Shown here piece by piece: positions 35,701 to 44,296 of a stretch of DNA of 64,000 nucleotides. Both the position numbers and the translations under genes were made by a program. The notes under the pieces are model-generated. The model searched no databases. It was not told the DNA's origin and saw nothing but the letters and a program-made list of their open reading frames with translations. The stretch's first letter is position 1. Each line of letters opens with the position of its first letter. This DNA is from Paraburkholderia sp. SG-MS1 (GTDB lineage Bacteria > Pseudomonadota > Gammaproteobacteria > Burkholderiales > Burkholderiaceae): contig NZ_NPIH01000274.1 of assembly GCF_012275575.1 (NCBI RefSeq), positions 84,564 through 148,563 on the forward strand, given 5' to 3'.

Positions 35701-36468
35701 TCAACTCCGCGAGGTGCCGTGCAGCAGCATCCGGTATTCGCTCGGCGTGACGCCGACGGTCGCCTTGAATTGCCGCGTGAATGCGCTGTGGTCGGTGTAG
35801 CCGCAGAGGGCGGCGACATCGGTGACCTTGTCGTGCGAGACCAGCAGTGCGGTGGCCGCGTCCAGACGCGTTTTCAACAGCACCTGACGCGGCGTCAGAT
35901 GAAACACTTTATGAAAGTAGCGCTCCAGTTGCGCGACCGACATATCCGCCATCGCAGCGAGCTGCTTCAGATTCAACGGCTGCACGTAGTTTTGCTGGAT
36001 CGACTGCACGACTGCTGCAAGCCGGCTGTAGGCCGGGTGGCTGCTTTCGTCCGCTTTCAGATCGCGGGAAGTGCCGGCGAGCCCGACCACCTTCCCCGCG
36101 GGATCCCGCAGCGGCTGCTTGCACGTGAGACACCAGCCAGGCTGGCGGCCGGGATACAGGTGCAATTCCAGTTGGTCCAGCATCTGGCTGCCGACGCCGA
36201 TGATCGCCTTGTCTTGCGCCGTGTAAATCCGCCCGAAGCGGCGCGGGAACACATCCTCGGCGGTTTTGCCAAGCAGCGCAGACTTTTCCTTGAAGCCGCA
36301 ACGCGACGCCAGCGTGCGATTGACGAGCGCATAACGCGCGTCGGCATCCTTCACGAAGAACACGACGTCCGGCATCGCGTCGAACACCGGCTCGAGCAAC
36401 CTGAAGTGCGACAGCATGTCCGACAGCGTGGCATTGTCCGGTTCGAGCGGATGAGCGAGTGTGTTCAT
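35701..36468 (-). CDS. lhpR: AraC-family regulator with PAS domain, probable hydroxyproline regulator
   Basis: The 255-aa product has a PAS sensor domain (about 20-135: EPVFDAMPDVVFFVKDADARYALVN, AEDVFPRRFGRIYTAQD, GWCLTCKQPLRDPAGKVVGLAGTSRD) and a C-terminal AraC DNA-binding domain with two helix-turn-helix motifs (LKQLAAMADMSVAQLERYFHKVF; VTDVAALCGYTDHSAFTRQFKATVG, in parts). The start at ATG 36468 follows family length. It is 131 nt downstream of the dehydrogenase gene on the same strand. LhpR of Pseudomonas is a comparable activator; assignment rests on the locus. Confidence 0.8.
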   Translation of the reverse strand: MNTLAHPLEPDNATLSDMLSHFRLLEPVFDAMPDVVFFVKDADARYALVNRTLASRCGFKEKSALLGKTAEDVFPRRFGRIYTAQDKAIIGVGSQMLDQLELHLYPGRQPGWCLTCKQPLRDPAGKVVGLAGTSRDLKADESSHPAYSRLAAVVQSIQQNYVQPLNLKQLAAMADMSVAQLERYFHKVFHLTPRQVLLKTRLDAATALLVSHDKVTDVAALCGYTDHSAFTRQFKATVGVTPSEYRMLLHGTSRS

Positions 36469-36599
36469 CGTGCGGGTCCCGTTGGTCCGTTGCTGAAAAG
36501 GCGTATTCGCGAATCGCTTTGGCGCAGTTGGTCGATTATAAAGCGGCGCTTGAGCCGACAATATCCGGAGCCATCCGGCGACGTGTGCGTGCGGCAACG

Positions 36600-37886
36600 T
36601 CAGTCACCCGGCGGCGGCTGCGCGCCAGGCGTCATCAACGTGCCGATTTGCGCCGGACTGAACGGGGGACGCGGCGCGGCGGCCGGCCAACCGAAGTACA
36701 CGCTCGCCGCCGCGCCGCAGATTCGTCCCTGGCACGCGCCCATACCGCAACGCGTATGCAGCTTGGCCTCGCGCCAGTCCGCGCAGTGGCGCACCTCGCC
36801 GAGGCTCACGTCTTCGCAACGGCACAGCAGCGTGGCATCGGCGGGCGGCGTGCGCGCGGCGTCCTGCAACGCGAAGGCGGTGTTGACGCGTCGGCCGAAG
36901 CGGCGCCAGCGCGCCCGTGTCGAATGCAGCGCCGCGCGCTTTGCAGCGGCAGCGCCGCTCGCCGCGAGCCCGGCGATCTCGCCCTCGACACACGCCAGTT
37001 CGGCGCCGCCGATGCCAGTGCATTCGCCTGCCGCAAACACACAGTCGACCGACGTGCGCTGCTCGCCGTCGACGACGATCTCGCCCGCGTCGCTGATCGC
37101 GCAGCCGAGCGCCTGCGCGAGCGTGATGTTCGGCACGAGTCCGTAGCCGCAAGCGACGCGCTCGCAATCGAGCGCCACCTCCGGCTGGCCGCCACGCCGA
37201 ATGATCGCTCGCTGCACGCGGCCCGCGCCCTGCACCTCGCGCACGATACTGCCGGTCCAGTAACGCAGCCCTGCGAAACCACGCGTCATGCCGAGCGCCT
37301 GCCGCAACTTCGCAGGCTCGGTCAGCAGTGAAGCGCCGAAGCGCGCGACCTCGAACGCCGGCGCCTGCTCCACCACCGCTACCACCCGCGCACCGGCCGC
37401 GCGCGCTGTGGCGAGTGCGGCGATCAGCAAGGGACCGCTGCCGGCGATCACGATCCGTTCGTCACGCACCGGCATGCCGCCTTTGATCAGCGCCTGCAAC
37501 GCGCCTGCGCCGGTGACGCCGGGCAAGGTCCAGCCCGCGAACGGTAAAAGCCGCTCACGCGCACCGGTCGCGAGGATCAATCGGTCATAGCTGATGCACA
37601 CACCACCCAGTTCCGCCGATTCGAGCAACAAGCCGCGCGAAGCCAGTGGTGCGATTACGCGAGTCGATGGCCAGTGGGTAAGCTTGCTCTGCCGTTTCAA
37701 TGCAACGAGAAGCGTGCGCAGCGGCGCTTGCGGCGCCTGCCCCGGACCTTGCCGCCATATCTGGCCACCGGCGCGCGGATTGTCGTCGATCAGCGCGACC
37801 GTGGCGTTTTCGCGCAACGCTGCGTGTGCGGCGTTCAGGCCCGCAGGCCCGCTGCCGGCCACGACGATGTCGAAGTGCAGCGTCAT
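36600..37886 (-). CDS. D-hydroxyproline dehydrogenase, FAD/2Fe-2S subunit (NAD(P)-type oxidoreductase)
   Basis: The 428-aa product has an FAD-binding VVAGSGPAGLNAAHAAL near its start, a second nucleotide-binding loop (RIVIAGSGPLLIAALATARAAG) and a C-terminal BFD-like [2Fe-2S] region (LLCRCEDVSLGEVRHC, RCGMGACQGRICG). This is the class found in the heterotrimeric D-hydroxyproline dehydrogenases and in HcnB/OoxA proteins. It overlaps the 2Fe-2S protein gene by 4 nt (ATGA) and belongs to the run of lhp genes transcribed leftward from 40228. Confidence 0.87.
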   Translation of the reverse strand: MTLHFDIVVAGSGPAGLNAAHAALRENATVALIDDNPRAGGQIWRQGPGQAPQAPLRTLLVALKRQSKLTHWPSTRVIAPLASRGLLLESAELGGVCISYDRLILATGARERLLPFAGWTLPGVTGAGALQALIKGGMPVRDERIVIAGSGPLLIAALATARAAGARVVAVVEQAPAFEVARFGASLLTEPAKLRQALGMTRGFAGLRYWTGSIVREVQGAGRVQRAIIRRGGQPEVALDCERVACGYGLVPNITLAQALGCAISDAGEIVVDGEQRTSVDCVFAAGECTGIGGAELACVEGEIAGLAASGAAAAKRAALHSTRARWRRFGRRVNTAFALQDAARTPPADATLLCRCEDVSLGEVRHCADWREAKLHTRCGMGACQGRICGAAASVYFGWPAAAPRPPFSPAQIGTLMTPGAQPPPGD

Positions 37887-38164
37887 CGCGTGAGCGCCGC
37901 GTCGTGCGTGTGGATGATCTGGCCTGCGCGGCACAGTGTCTGGCAAGCCAGCGCATGTGACCGGCCATCGATCGAAACGCGGCACTCCTGGCACACGCCC
38001 ATACCGCACAACGCACTGCGACGCTCGCCGCCGACCGAGAGCCGCGAACTCTTCACACCCGCGAGAACGAGTGCGGCGGCCACGGTCGTGCCGGCTTCGA
38101 CATCGATACTCCGGCCATCGATGGTCAAACGGATGCGGGCCGTGTCAGCGTCTGCGTCAGTCAT
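37883..38164 (-). CDS. small [2Fe-2S] ferredoxin-like subunit of the D-hydroxyproline dehydrogenase
   Basis: The 93-aa product is a plant-type [2Fe-2S] domain with Cys motif ALCGMGVCQECRVSIDG...LACQT, preceded by RIRLTIDGRSIDVEAGTTVAAAL. It is the small electron-transfer subunit that joins the two flavin subunits in the trimeric enzyme. The gene overlaps the FAD subunit on each side (stop at 37883 over ATG 37886; start 38164 over the stop at 38157), indicating coupled translation of all three. Confidence 0.88.
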   Translation of the reverse strand: MTDADADTARIRLTIDGRSIDVEAGTTVAAALVLAGVKSSRLSVGGERRSALCGMGVCQECRVSIDGRSHALACQTLCRAGQIIHTHDAALTR

Positions 38165-39284
38165 GAGCCACCTGCTCGACGAAACGGATGGGCAAATAAG
38201 GTTCCACGGGAATCGGCATGGCGCTCGCCGTGATCTGCGCGGCGAGTAGTCTGGCGGTGGCGAGCGAGGTCGTCACGCCCAGCCCCTCGTGACCGACAGC
38301 GAGCCACACACCGGGCGCAAACTCGCCAGCCGGTCCGATCAGCGGCAATCCGTCCGGCGAGGCCGCGCGAAAGCCGGTCCACGCGCGAATGCCGTTGAGC
38401 GTCGGCAGCACCGGCAGATAGCGCGCGGCGCGTTGCAGCATCTGCGCGAGTACAGGCATTTCGACGGCGGGATCGTTGGTGTCGAACTGGCGTGACGAGC
38501 CGATCAACAGTTGCCCCGTGGGCCGCGGTTGCACATTGAATGCCACCGACGTACCGGCCGCGTGGTGCGCGCTCTTGATATAGCCGAGCTCAAGCAGCTG
38601 ATGACGGATCAGTCCAGGATAGCGGTCGGTGATCAGCAGATGTCCCTTCTTCGCTTGCAGGGGCAGTCGCGGCACGAGTTGCCGCGCGCCGAGCCCGTTG
38701 GCCACGATCACATGCGCCGCGCCGATGCGCTCGCCGTCGGCCAGCGTGACGCCGCCCGCGTGGACCGACGCAACCGGCGCTGCGAGCCGCACGTGGATGC
38801 TCGCAGCATTGGGCGATTGCGTCAGCAGCCACCCGGCGGCGGTGGGCGCATACACGATGCTGTCGTGCTCGATACGCAAGCCGCCTGTCAACGACGCGGC
38901 CAATGCCGGCTCGCAGTCGCGCAGTTCAGCTGCGCTCAGCAGTTGGGCGGCGACGCCCTGCGCTTCGAACGCCGCCCGCATCGCGCGGGCGGCCTCCCAT
39001 TCCTCTTCGTCGGCGGCGGCCCACAGCGTGCCACAACGCGCAAACGCGTCGCGCGCGCGCAACTGCGGCGCGAGTGTGAGCCACAAATCGCGAGAATAGC
39101 GGCTCAGCGCGAATTCCGCGGGCGAGTCGTTCATCACGACGATATGGCCCATACCCGCCGCCGTCGCGCCGCCGCCGATGCGCCCGGCGTCGAGCACGTC
39201 GACCCGCATGCCGAGCGCGGCCAGTTCCGCCGCGCATGCAGCGCCGACAATACCGGCCCCGACGATCACCGCGTCCGCGCTCAT
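38157..39284 (-). CDS. lhpB: D-hydroxyproline dehydrogenase, FAD catalytic subunit (DAO family)
   Basis: The 375-aa product has the FAD motif [20 protein letters not shown], the variable catalytic region, and the C-terminal [24 protein letters not shown] loop of the DAO superfamily. In the hydroxyproline pathway it oxidises cis-4-hydroxy-D-proline to pyrroline-4-hydroxy-2-carboxylate, with electrons passed to the two other subunits. Its start codon overlaps the epimerase stop (ATGA at 39281-39284). LhpB of Pseudomonas aeruginosa is the reference; identity here is inferred from the neighbours. Confidence 0.87.
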   Translation of the reverse strand: MSADAVIVGAGIVGAACAAELAALGMRVDVLDAGRIGGGATAAGMGHIVVMNDSPAEFALSRYSRDLWLTLAPQLRARDAFARCGTLWAAADEEEWEAARAMRAAFEAQGVAAQLLSAAELRDCEPALAASLTGGLRIEHDSIVYAPTAAGWLLTQSPNAASIHVRLAAPVASVHAGGVTLADGERIGAAHVIVANGLGARQLVPRLPLQAKKGHLLITDRYPGLIRHQLLELGYIKSAHHAAGTSVAFNVQPRPTGQLLIGSSRQFDTNDPAVEMPVLAQMLQRAARYLPVLPTLNGIRAWTGFRAASPDGLPLIGPAGEFAPGVWLAVGHEGLGVTTSLATARLLAAQITASAMPIPVEPYLPIRFVEQVAHD

Positions 39285-40228
39285 GCCGTGCGAATGCCCC
39301 ACGCGAATGGATCGCGCTCGTCGAAACAGATCCGTCCTTCCGCCATGATGTGCGCATGGCCCGTGATGGTGGGAATCACCGAGAGGCCGTCGCCCGCCTG
39401 AACGTAGCTCGCTTCGAACACGCTGCCAATAATGCTTTCCTGCCGCCACACCGCGCCCTCGGCCAGCTTGCCGTCGGCCGCGAGACACGCGACTTTCGCG
39501 CTGGTGCCGGTGCCGCACGGCGAGCGGTCGTATGCATTGCCGGGACACAGCACGAAGCTGCGGCTGTCGATGCCGTCGCGCGAACCGGGTCCGAAGAGTT
39601 CGATGTGGTCGATCAGCGCGCCATCCGCCCCGGTGATTTGCTGGGCGATCAGCGCATCGCGAATCGCCGAACTGAACGCGGTCAGCTCACGAACATCCGA
39701 CGCGTCCAGTAAGCGCCCATGATCGGCGACGAGAAAAAACCAGTTGCCGCCCCAGCCGATATCGCCGGTCAACGTGCCACAACCGGGCACATCGACGCGC
39801 ACCGCTGCACGATAGCGATAGGCCGGCACGTTGCGCACGGCGACGCTGCCGTCGTCGTTAAGCATCGCTTCGACCACGCCGACCGGCGTCTCGATCCGGT
39901 GATGCCCGGCGCCGATCCGTCCCATATGCGCGAGCGACACGACGAGCCCGATCGTTCCATGTCCGCACATGCCGAGATAGCCAACGTTGTTGAAGAAGAT
40001 CACAGCGGCCGCGCACCTGGCGTCGTCCGGCTCGCACAGCAGCGCACCGACCACCACGTCCGAACCGCGCGGCTCGGTGACGATGCCCGCGCGCCAGTCA
40101 TCGAAGCGCGTGCGGAAGATGTCGAGCCGTTGCGCGAGCGTGCCGCCGCCGAGCTCGGGGCCACCTGATACCACCAGACGGGTCGGTTCACCGCCTGTGT
40201 GCGAATCGATGATATTCAACGTTTTCAT
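39281..40228 (-). CDS. lhpA: 4-hydroxyproline epimerase
   Basis: The 315-aa product is a proline-racemase-family enzyme starting [20 protein letters not shown]. Both catalytic Cys are present: Cys88 in [12 protein letters not shown] and Cys238 in [12 protein letters not shown]. The latter excludes trans-3-hydroxyproline dehydratases, which lack the second Cys. The reaction interconverts trans-4-hydroxy-L-proline and cis-4-hydroxy-D-proline. ATG 40228 is preferred; an in-frame ATG three codons earlier (40237) is possible. It is the first gene of the leftward operon and is divergent from the deaminase gene. Confidence 0.92.
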   Translation of the reverse strand: MKTLNIIDSHTGGEPTRLVVSGGPELGGGTLAQRLDIFRTRFDDWRAGIVTEPRGSDVVVGALLCEPDDARCAAAVIFFNNVGYLGMCGHGTIGLVVSLAHMGRIGAGHHRIETPVGVVEAMLNDDGSVAVRNVPAYRYRAAVRVDVPGCGTLTGDIGWGGNWFFLVADHGRLLDASDVRELTAFSSAIRDALIAQQITGADGALIDHIELFGPGSRDGIDSRSFVLCPGNAYDRSPCGTGTSAKVACLAADGKLAEGAVWRQESIIGSVFEASYVQAGDGLSVIPTITGHAHIMAEGRICFDERDPFAWGIRTA

Positions 40229-40598
40229 GACGCTCATGGTAGGAACGGCGAGCATGCGGGTCTTGGTGAGCGTGCGCGTGGATTGTGACGATTTCGGCAT
40301 AGCGGTGAAGCGAGGATACGGGTGCGCTCGTGGAGAACGCTCGCGCGGCGCGCCCTTGCGGGCAGTATGCGTCGGATATCACGGCGACCGTGGATGGACG
40401 GCTTTACTCACCTGCTTTCGACTAATGACGGGTGCTGCCGCCAATGCGCTTTGCAACTTGATTCCCGCGGTAAAACCACGTCTTCATACATCGATCGACT
40501 ATGCCCAAATCGTCATCCGCCGCGCGCGCTTCACGCAAGACAGCAACATTTTCCCTGCTTACACTTCGCTTCGACATATCACACTCGGGAGAGCAGTC
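40229..40598. promoter_or_regulatory. divergent promoter region of the hydroxyproline locus
   Basis: 370 nt between the epimerase (-) and the deaminase (+). Open frames run through it but lack starts of their own. Promoters for both directions must lie here. I could not identify a clear AraC-type operator or -35/-10 pairs. Confidence 0.45.
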
Positions 40599-41504
40599 GT
40601 GGCGCATATCTGGGAAGGCGTATTGCCGGCAGTCACCACCAAGTTCCACGCGGATTTCAGCATAGACCGTGGGTGGACCGGCCAAAACATCGAAGCGCAG
40701 ATCAATGCGGGCGTGGACGGCATCATCGTGTGCGGCTCGCTGGGTGAGGCGTCGACGTTATCGCTCGACGAAAAGCTGCAGGTGCTCGACGTTGCCGTCG
40801 ACGCTGCGCGCGGCCGCGTGCCGGTGCTGTTGACGATCGCCGAAAACAGCACGCTCGACGCCTGCCGCCAGGCCGAAGCCGGCAGCAAGCATGGCGCAGC
40901 GGGTTATATGGTGTTGCCGGGGCTGCGTTATCTGTCTGACCGACGCGAGACGCTCAACCACTTTCGCAGCGTCGCCGATGCGAGCGCGCTGCCACTGATG
41001 ATCTACAACAATCCGCTCGCCTACGGCGTCGACATGACGCCCGACATGTTTGCGGAAATCGCCGACGAAAAGAAGATCGTCGCAATCAAGGAATCATGCG
41101 GCGATGTGCGGCGCGTGACGGATCTGATCAACGTGGTCGGTGACCGCTTCGCGATTCTTTGCGGCGTCGACAACCTCGCGATGGAAGCGATGCTGATGGG
41201 CGCGCACGGTTGGGTCGCCGGTCTGGTATGCGCGTTTCCGCACGAGACGGTGGCGATTTACAAGCTGCTGACAGCGGGACGCCTCGAAGAAGCCCGCGCG
41301 ATCTATCGCTGGTTCGCGCCGCTCCTCGCGCTCGACGTATCGCCGAAGCTCGTGCAGAACATCAAACTGGCCGAGACGATCGTCGGTTTGGGCACCGAGC
41401 CCGTGCGCCCGCCTCGTCTTGCGCTCGCGGGCGACGAACGCAAGGCGGTCGAAGCGCTGATTCGCCGCGCGATCGAAACACGGCCGACGCTGCCAGCCGT
41501 TTGA
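40599..41504 (+). CDS. lhpC: 1-pyrroline-4-hydroxy-2-carboxylate deaminase (DHDPS family)
   Basis: The 301-aa product is a DHDPS/NAL-fold enzyme with Tyr136 in LMIYNNPLAYG and Schiff-base Lys164 in IVAIKESCGDVRRV. GTG 40599 is the start because GGGAGAG lies upstream and the family begins near there; the open frame runs on without a real start. It converts pyrroline-4-hydroxy-2-carboxylate to alpha-ketoglutarate semialdehyde, the step after the dehydrogenase. It is divergent from the epimerase operon. The later dehydrogenase to alpha-ketoglutarate is not in the window. Confidence 0.9.
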   Translation: MAHIWEGVLPAVTTKFHADFSIDRGWTGQNIEAQINAGVDGIIVCGSLGEASTLSLDEKLQVLDVAVDAARGRVPVLLTIAENSTLDACRQAEAGSKHGAAGYMVLPGLRYLSDRRETLNHFRSVADASALPLMIYNNPLAYGVDMTPDMFAEIADEKKIVAIKESCGDVRRVTDLINVVGDRFAILCGVDNLAMEAMLMGAHGWVAGLVCAFPHETVAIYKLLTAGRLEEARAIYRWFAPLLALDVSPKLVQNIKLAETIVGLGTEPVRPPRLALAGDERKAVEALIRRAIETRPTLPAV

Positions 41505-41595
41505 GGCGGCAGGAGGGGTTAGCCGCCGCACGTGGCGAGCCTGTGCGACGAGGACCAGCACCCCATGAGCCTCGCGTTGCAGCGAGATATTTGAA

Positions 41596-42291
41596 TCAAC
41601 CAGATAGCACACGTTGCAATCTATATCCGTAGCCATACAACGGCATTAGGCGATAGCCATTCTGTGGTCGGAGGCCCAGCTTTGTTCGGAGCATCGAGGC
41701 GTGCGTGCTCAACGTCCGCAACGCTGGCTCGTCGGGCGCCCTTCTCCACACCGCCTCGATAATCTGCGCGTTCGGTAACGGCGCATCCAGATGCTGGAAC
41801 AGGAGCAAGGCGAGCGCAAACTGTTTTGGCGTCAACGATATGAGTGCGCCACGCAATCGTAGTTCTCCGCGTCCGGAGTGGAACTCGAAATCGTCAAAAA
41901 TCTGCGGACCAGACAAGTCGATCGGCGCGGAACATCGCCGTAAAAGCGCGCGAGTGCGCGCCAGCAGCATGGCCGATGTGATCGGTTTGACGAGATAGTC
42001 ATCAGCCCCCGAGTTCAGGATCGATGACATGTCGTCATCGCTCGCACGTGATGTCAGAAACAGGACCGCAAGCGTGCGTGGAAGGTTCGCTCGAACCCAA
42101 TGAAGCACTTCCGTCCCAGGCCTGTCCGGAAGCATCCAATCGAGCACCAGAAGGTCAAACGTCTGCCGCCGCAACTCGTGCAGCAACGCGCTACTGTCGA
42201 CAAACTCCTGACATTGATAGCCTGCGCCTGTCAGTTGGTGAGAGACAAACTCCCGAATCTCCCTGCAGTCCTCAAGTACAGCGACCTTCAT
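41596..42291 (-). CDS. orphan OmpR-type response regulator, intact receiver
   Basis: The 231-aa product has a complete receiver: acidic pair in VLEDCREIREF, phospho-acceptor Asp51 in LLVLDWMLPD, Thr80 in LFLTSRA and Lys102 in DDYLVKPI. The C-terminal winged helix (about 140-231) is recognisable by LTPKQFALALLLF and LSTHASMLRTKLGL with the RLMPLYGYGYRL ending. No histidine kinase gene is adjacent, so the partner is elsewhere. It is separated from the second regulator by about 0.9 kb. Confidence 0.88.
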   Translation of the reverse strand: MKVAVLEDCREIREFVSHQLTGAGYQCQEFVDSSALLHELRRQTFDLLVLDWMLPDRPGTEVLHWVRANLPRTLAVLFLTSRASDDDMSSILNSGADDYLVKPITSAMLLARTRALLRRCSAPIDLSGPQIFDDFEFHSGRGELRLRGALISLTPKQFALALLLFQHLDAPLPNAQIIEAVWRRAPDEPALRTLSTHASMLRTKLGLRPQNGYRLMPLYGYGYRLQRVLSG

Positions 42292-43206
42292 AATAACTTC
42301 CTACGATCGTCCAGCATTCGCCTTTTGCATTCTGCAAAAGCGCATCATTCGGTTAACGTTTGTCGTCGTGAAGACAGCGGTAGCCGCTGCCTGACATTCA
42401 ATCCTTCATGATTGCGCTCAACGAACAGGTAAGGATGGCGAACGAGTCTACGATGATTCACGTTTTGACACGGATATTTCGCCCCCCGTTCTGGCAGGCA
42501 GAGTAAAGACACCATGGTTGATGACGGCGCTCGGCCCGCGAAAGCCTTTCCTTCCACGCCGACAAACGAAGTGACTCCAGGCAAACCATTCATTCCATTG
42601 CACAGAAACTTTGCGGCAGCGATCTGTCAATCGTTGACAGCAACGTTACGGGCGCGCTGTTAGCATGGAAAGTGCCAACGCTCTGAGAGCAGAAAGTCTT
42701 TATACGATGTGCCCTCGCAGTCCCGTCATTTGTGTTTCCTCGTCCTGTTATCGATGCACTACCCGTTTCTAAACGTTGTCGAGTACATTCTCATTTCGCT
42801 TGGGATATTGGTCCTCTTCTTGGTAGTCGACCGGAACGCAAGCAAGAGTATTAGCTCGATCAACGATTGCTCACAGCAGTCCTATGTAGCCGCATCGTGC
42901 GAAACAGGAGGTGCCGACGCGACACCTTGTTCGCCACATTGCGTTGAGGAAAAAGACATCTAATGGTCTTAAAGTCGCCCTTTTGCGACACTTGGCATCA
43001 ATCGAAGCAGCCGCCGGTCTCCGGGAGAGAACATCTCCTGATAAGCTCGGTGCGAAGTTCGATCGAACTGATGGTGATATTGGAAGTGCAACGCAGATCT
43101 TTCCGGCGAGATCCTTCACTGCGCGCCGCATCAAGCAAAACCTAAAAAAATTCCGCCCCTCCCAGTCTCCCCAAAATCGAATCGACTCAACACAACCTGA
43201 ACGATC
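42292..43206. other. gene-poor region between two response regulators
   Basis: About 0.9 kb, noticeably lower in GC than its surroundings. A possible small membrane ORF is noted separately; other open frames are short, lack start signals and show no motif. It may hold the promoter of the 41596-42291 gene and decayed sequence. No terminator hairpin is clear. Confidence 0.5.
42754..42963 (+). CDS. possible small membrane protein, 69 aa
   Basis: Reading from ATG 42754 gives MHYPFLNVVEYILISL, a strong hydrophobic helix of about 20 residues, followed by a Cys-containing polar tail. The frame also extends upstream to ATG 42709. There is no ribosome-binding site of note and no recognised family, and codon use differs from the neighbours. 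It is offered as a candidate only. Confidence 0.3.
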   Translation: MHYPFLNVVEYILISLGILVLFLVVDRNASKSISSINDCSQQSYVAASCETGGADATPCSPHCVEEKDI

Positions 43207-43941
43207 TCAAGCAGCCCGTTTCGGCAAGGCGTCGCATTCTTCATCCGATTCAGCTTGACGCAAATGCAGCAGCCTGTAACCGCTCTTATAAACCGGTTGC
43301 AGACGAAATTCGTTCTGCGGCTCGATTTCGAGTAACAAACGCAGCCGCGACACGTGGCTGTCGATCGTGCGGGTGAACTCACGGAACTCACGGCCCCAGA
43401 CCATGGCGAAGATATGGTCGCGCGACATCACGCGGCCAATGTTGGAAAAGAAGAGTGTCGCCAGCCGGTACTGAGTGCCGGATAGCGGCACCGGCTGATC
43501 GCGCAGCATGACAAGCTGCCGACGCGTATCGAAATGATAGGGCCCAACCTGGAAGCTCGCGCCGCCGAGGCGATCCGGATACGCGCGCCGCAACAATGCC
43601 GCGACGCGCTCGCGGAACTCGGCCGGGCGCAACGGCAACGCGACGTAATCGTCCGCGCCATTGGCGAAGGCACGCACCATGCTCTCTTCCAACGTGTCGC
43701 TCGATGCGAACATGACGGGCAGGCGGCCGTCGCCAACCGCGCGCACCGACCTCAGCACTTCGGCACCCGACAAACGGATGCCGTGCCAGTCCAGTACCAG
43801 CAGATCCACCGTGGAACGAGCGAGCGCCTTCGACATGGCAAGACCGTCGTCATAAGCCACACAGGCATGGCCGGCTCTCACAAGAGCTTGTTCGATCGAC
43901 AAACGCATGACCGGGTCACGCTGAAGTACAGCAACGCGCAT
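43207..43941 (-). CDS. orphan OmpR-type regulator with atypical receiver
   Basis: The 244-aa product aligns with OmpR-type regulators (LLVLDWHGIRLSGAEVL with Asp51; winged helix LSGTQYRLATLFF, FREFTRTIDSHVSRLRLLLE, RLQPVYKSGYRLLHLR). The receiver is odd: the acidic pair is VLQRDPVMR (one acid), the Thr/Ser position reads FASSDT, and the invariant Lys of VKP is replaced by Leu102 (DDYVALPLRP). Loss of that Lys usually abolishes normal phosphorylation signalling. No kinase is adjacent. It may act constitutively or respond to another signal. Confidence 0.87.
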   Translation of the reverse strand: MRVAVLQRDPVMRLSIEQALVRAGHACVAYDDGLAMSKALARSTVDLLVLDWHGIRLSGAEVLRSVRAVGDGRLPVMFASSDTLEESMVRAFANGADDYVALPLRPAEFRERVAALLRRAYPDRLGGASFQVGPYHFDTRRQLVMLRDQPVPLSGTQYRLATLFFSNIGRVMSRDHIFAMVWGREFREFTRTIDSHVSRLRLLLEIEPQNEFRLQPVYKSGYRLLHLRQAESDEECDALPKRAA

Positions 43942-44296
43942 GGGTGGCTCTCAACGGGATAGCTGGGACGCCATTCTCCAGGGCATGTCGTCTCTATCCC
44001 ATAGGAGCATTCTTAATTTTCATATTTAAGGAGCCGGTGCCGCGACGACGATTCAGAGCACTCCCAAAAAGCCCTGCTCCAGGGAACTTTCTTCCATCGA
44101 ATTAAGCACTTCCCGAAGCGAGCTGCTTCCATCCTGTAAAATCCCGGCCTGGCCCTAGTCGTCATCGCGTTCGTCCTACCCGGGCGGCGCGCCGGTGTCC
44201 CGTGCTCTACCCAGCGCCTGCCACACTTCTCGCCCGACGACCGCCGTATTTCCACGCGCTACGTGTGGCTTCCCATTTCAAAACAACGACATAGCA
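43942..44296. other. intergenic region between regulator and MHS transporter
   Basis: About 355 nt. It must contain the promoters of the divergent regulator (-) and transporter (+). A short AT-rich stretch (about 44010-44030) is the only distinct feature. No clear operator or terminator. Confidence 0.4.

Noticed and set aside
35677-37146. 489-aa plus-strand open frame across the AraC and oxidoreductase genes
   Set aside because: Shadow with low-complexity composition and no start signal.
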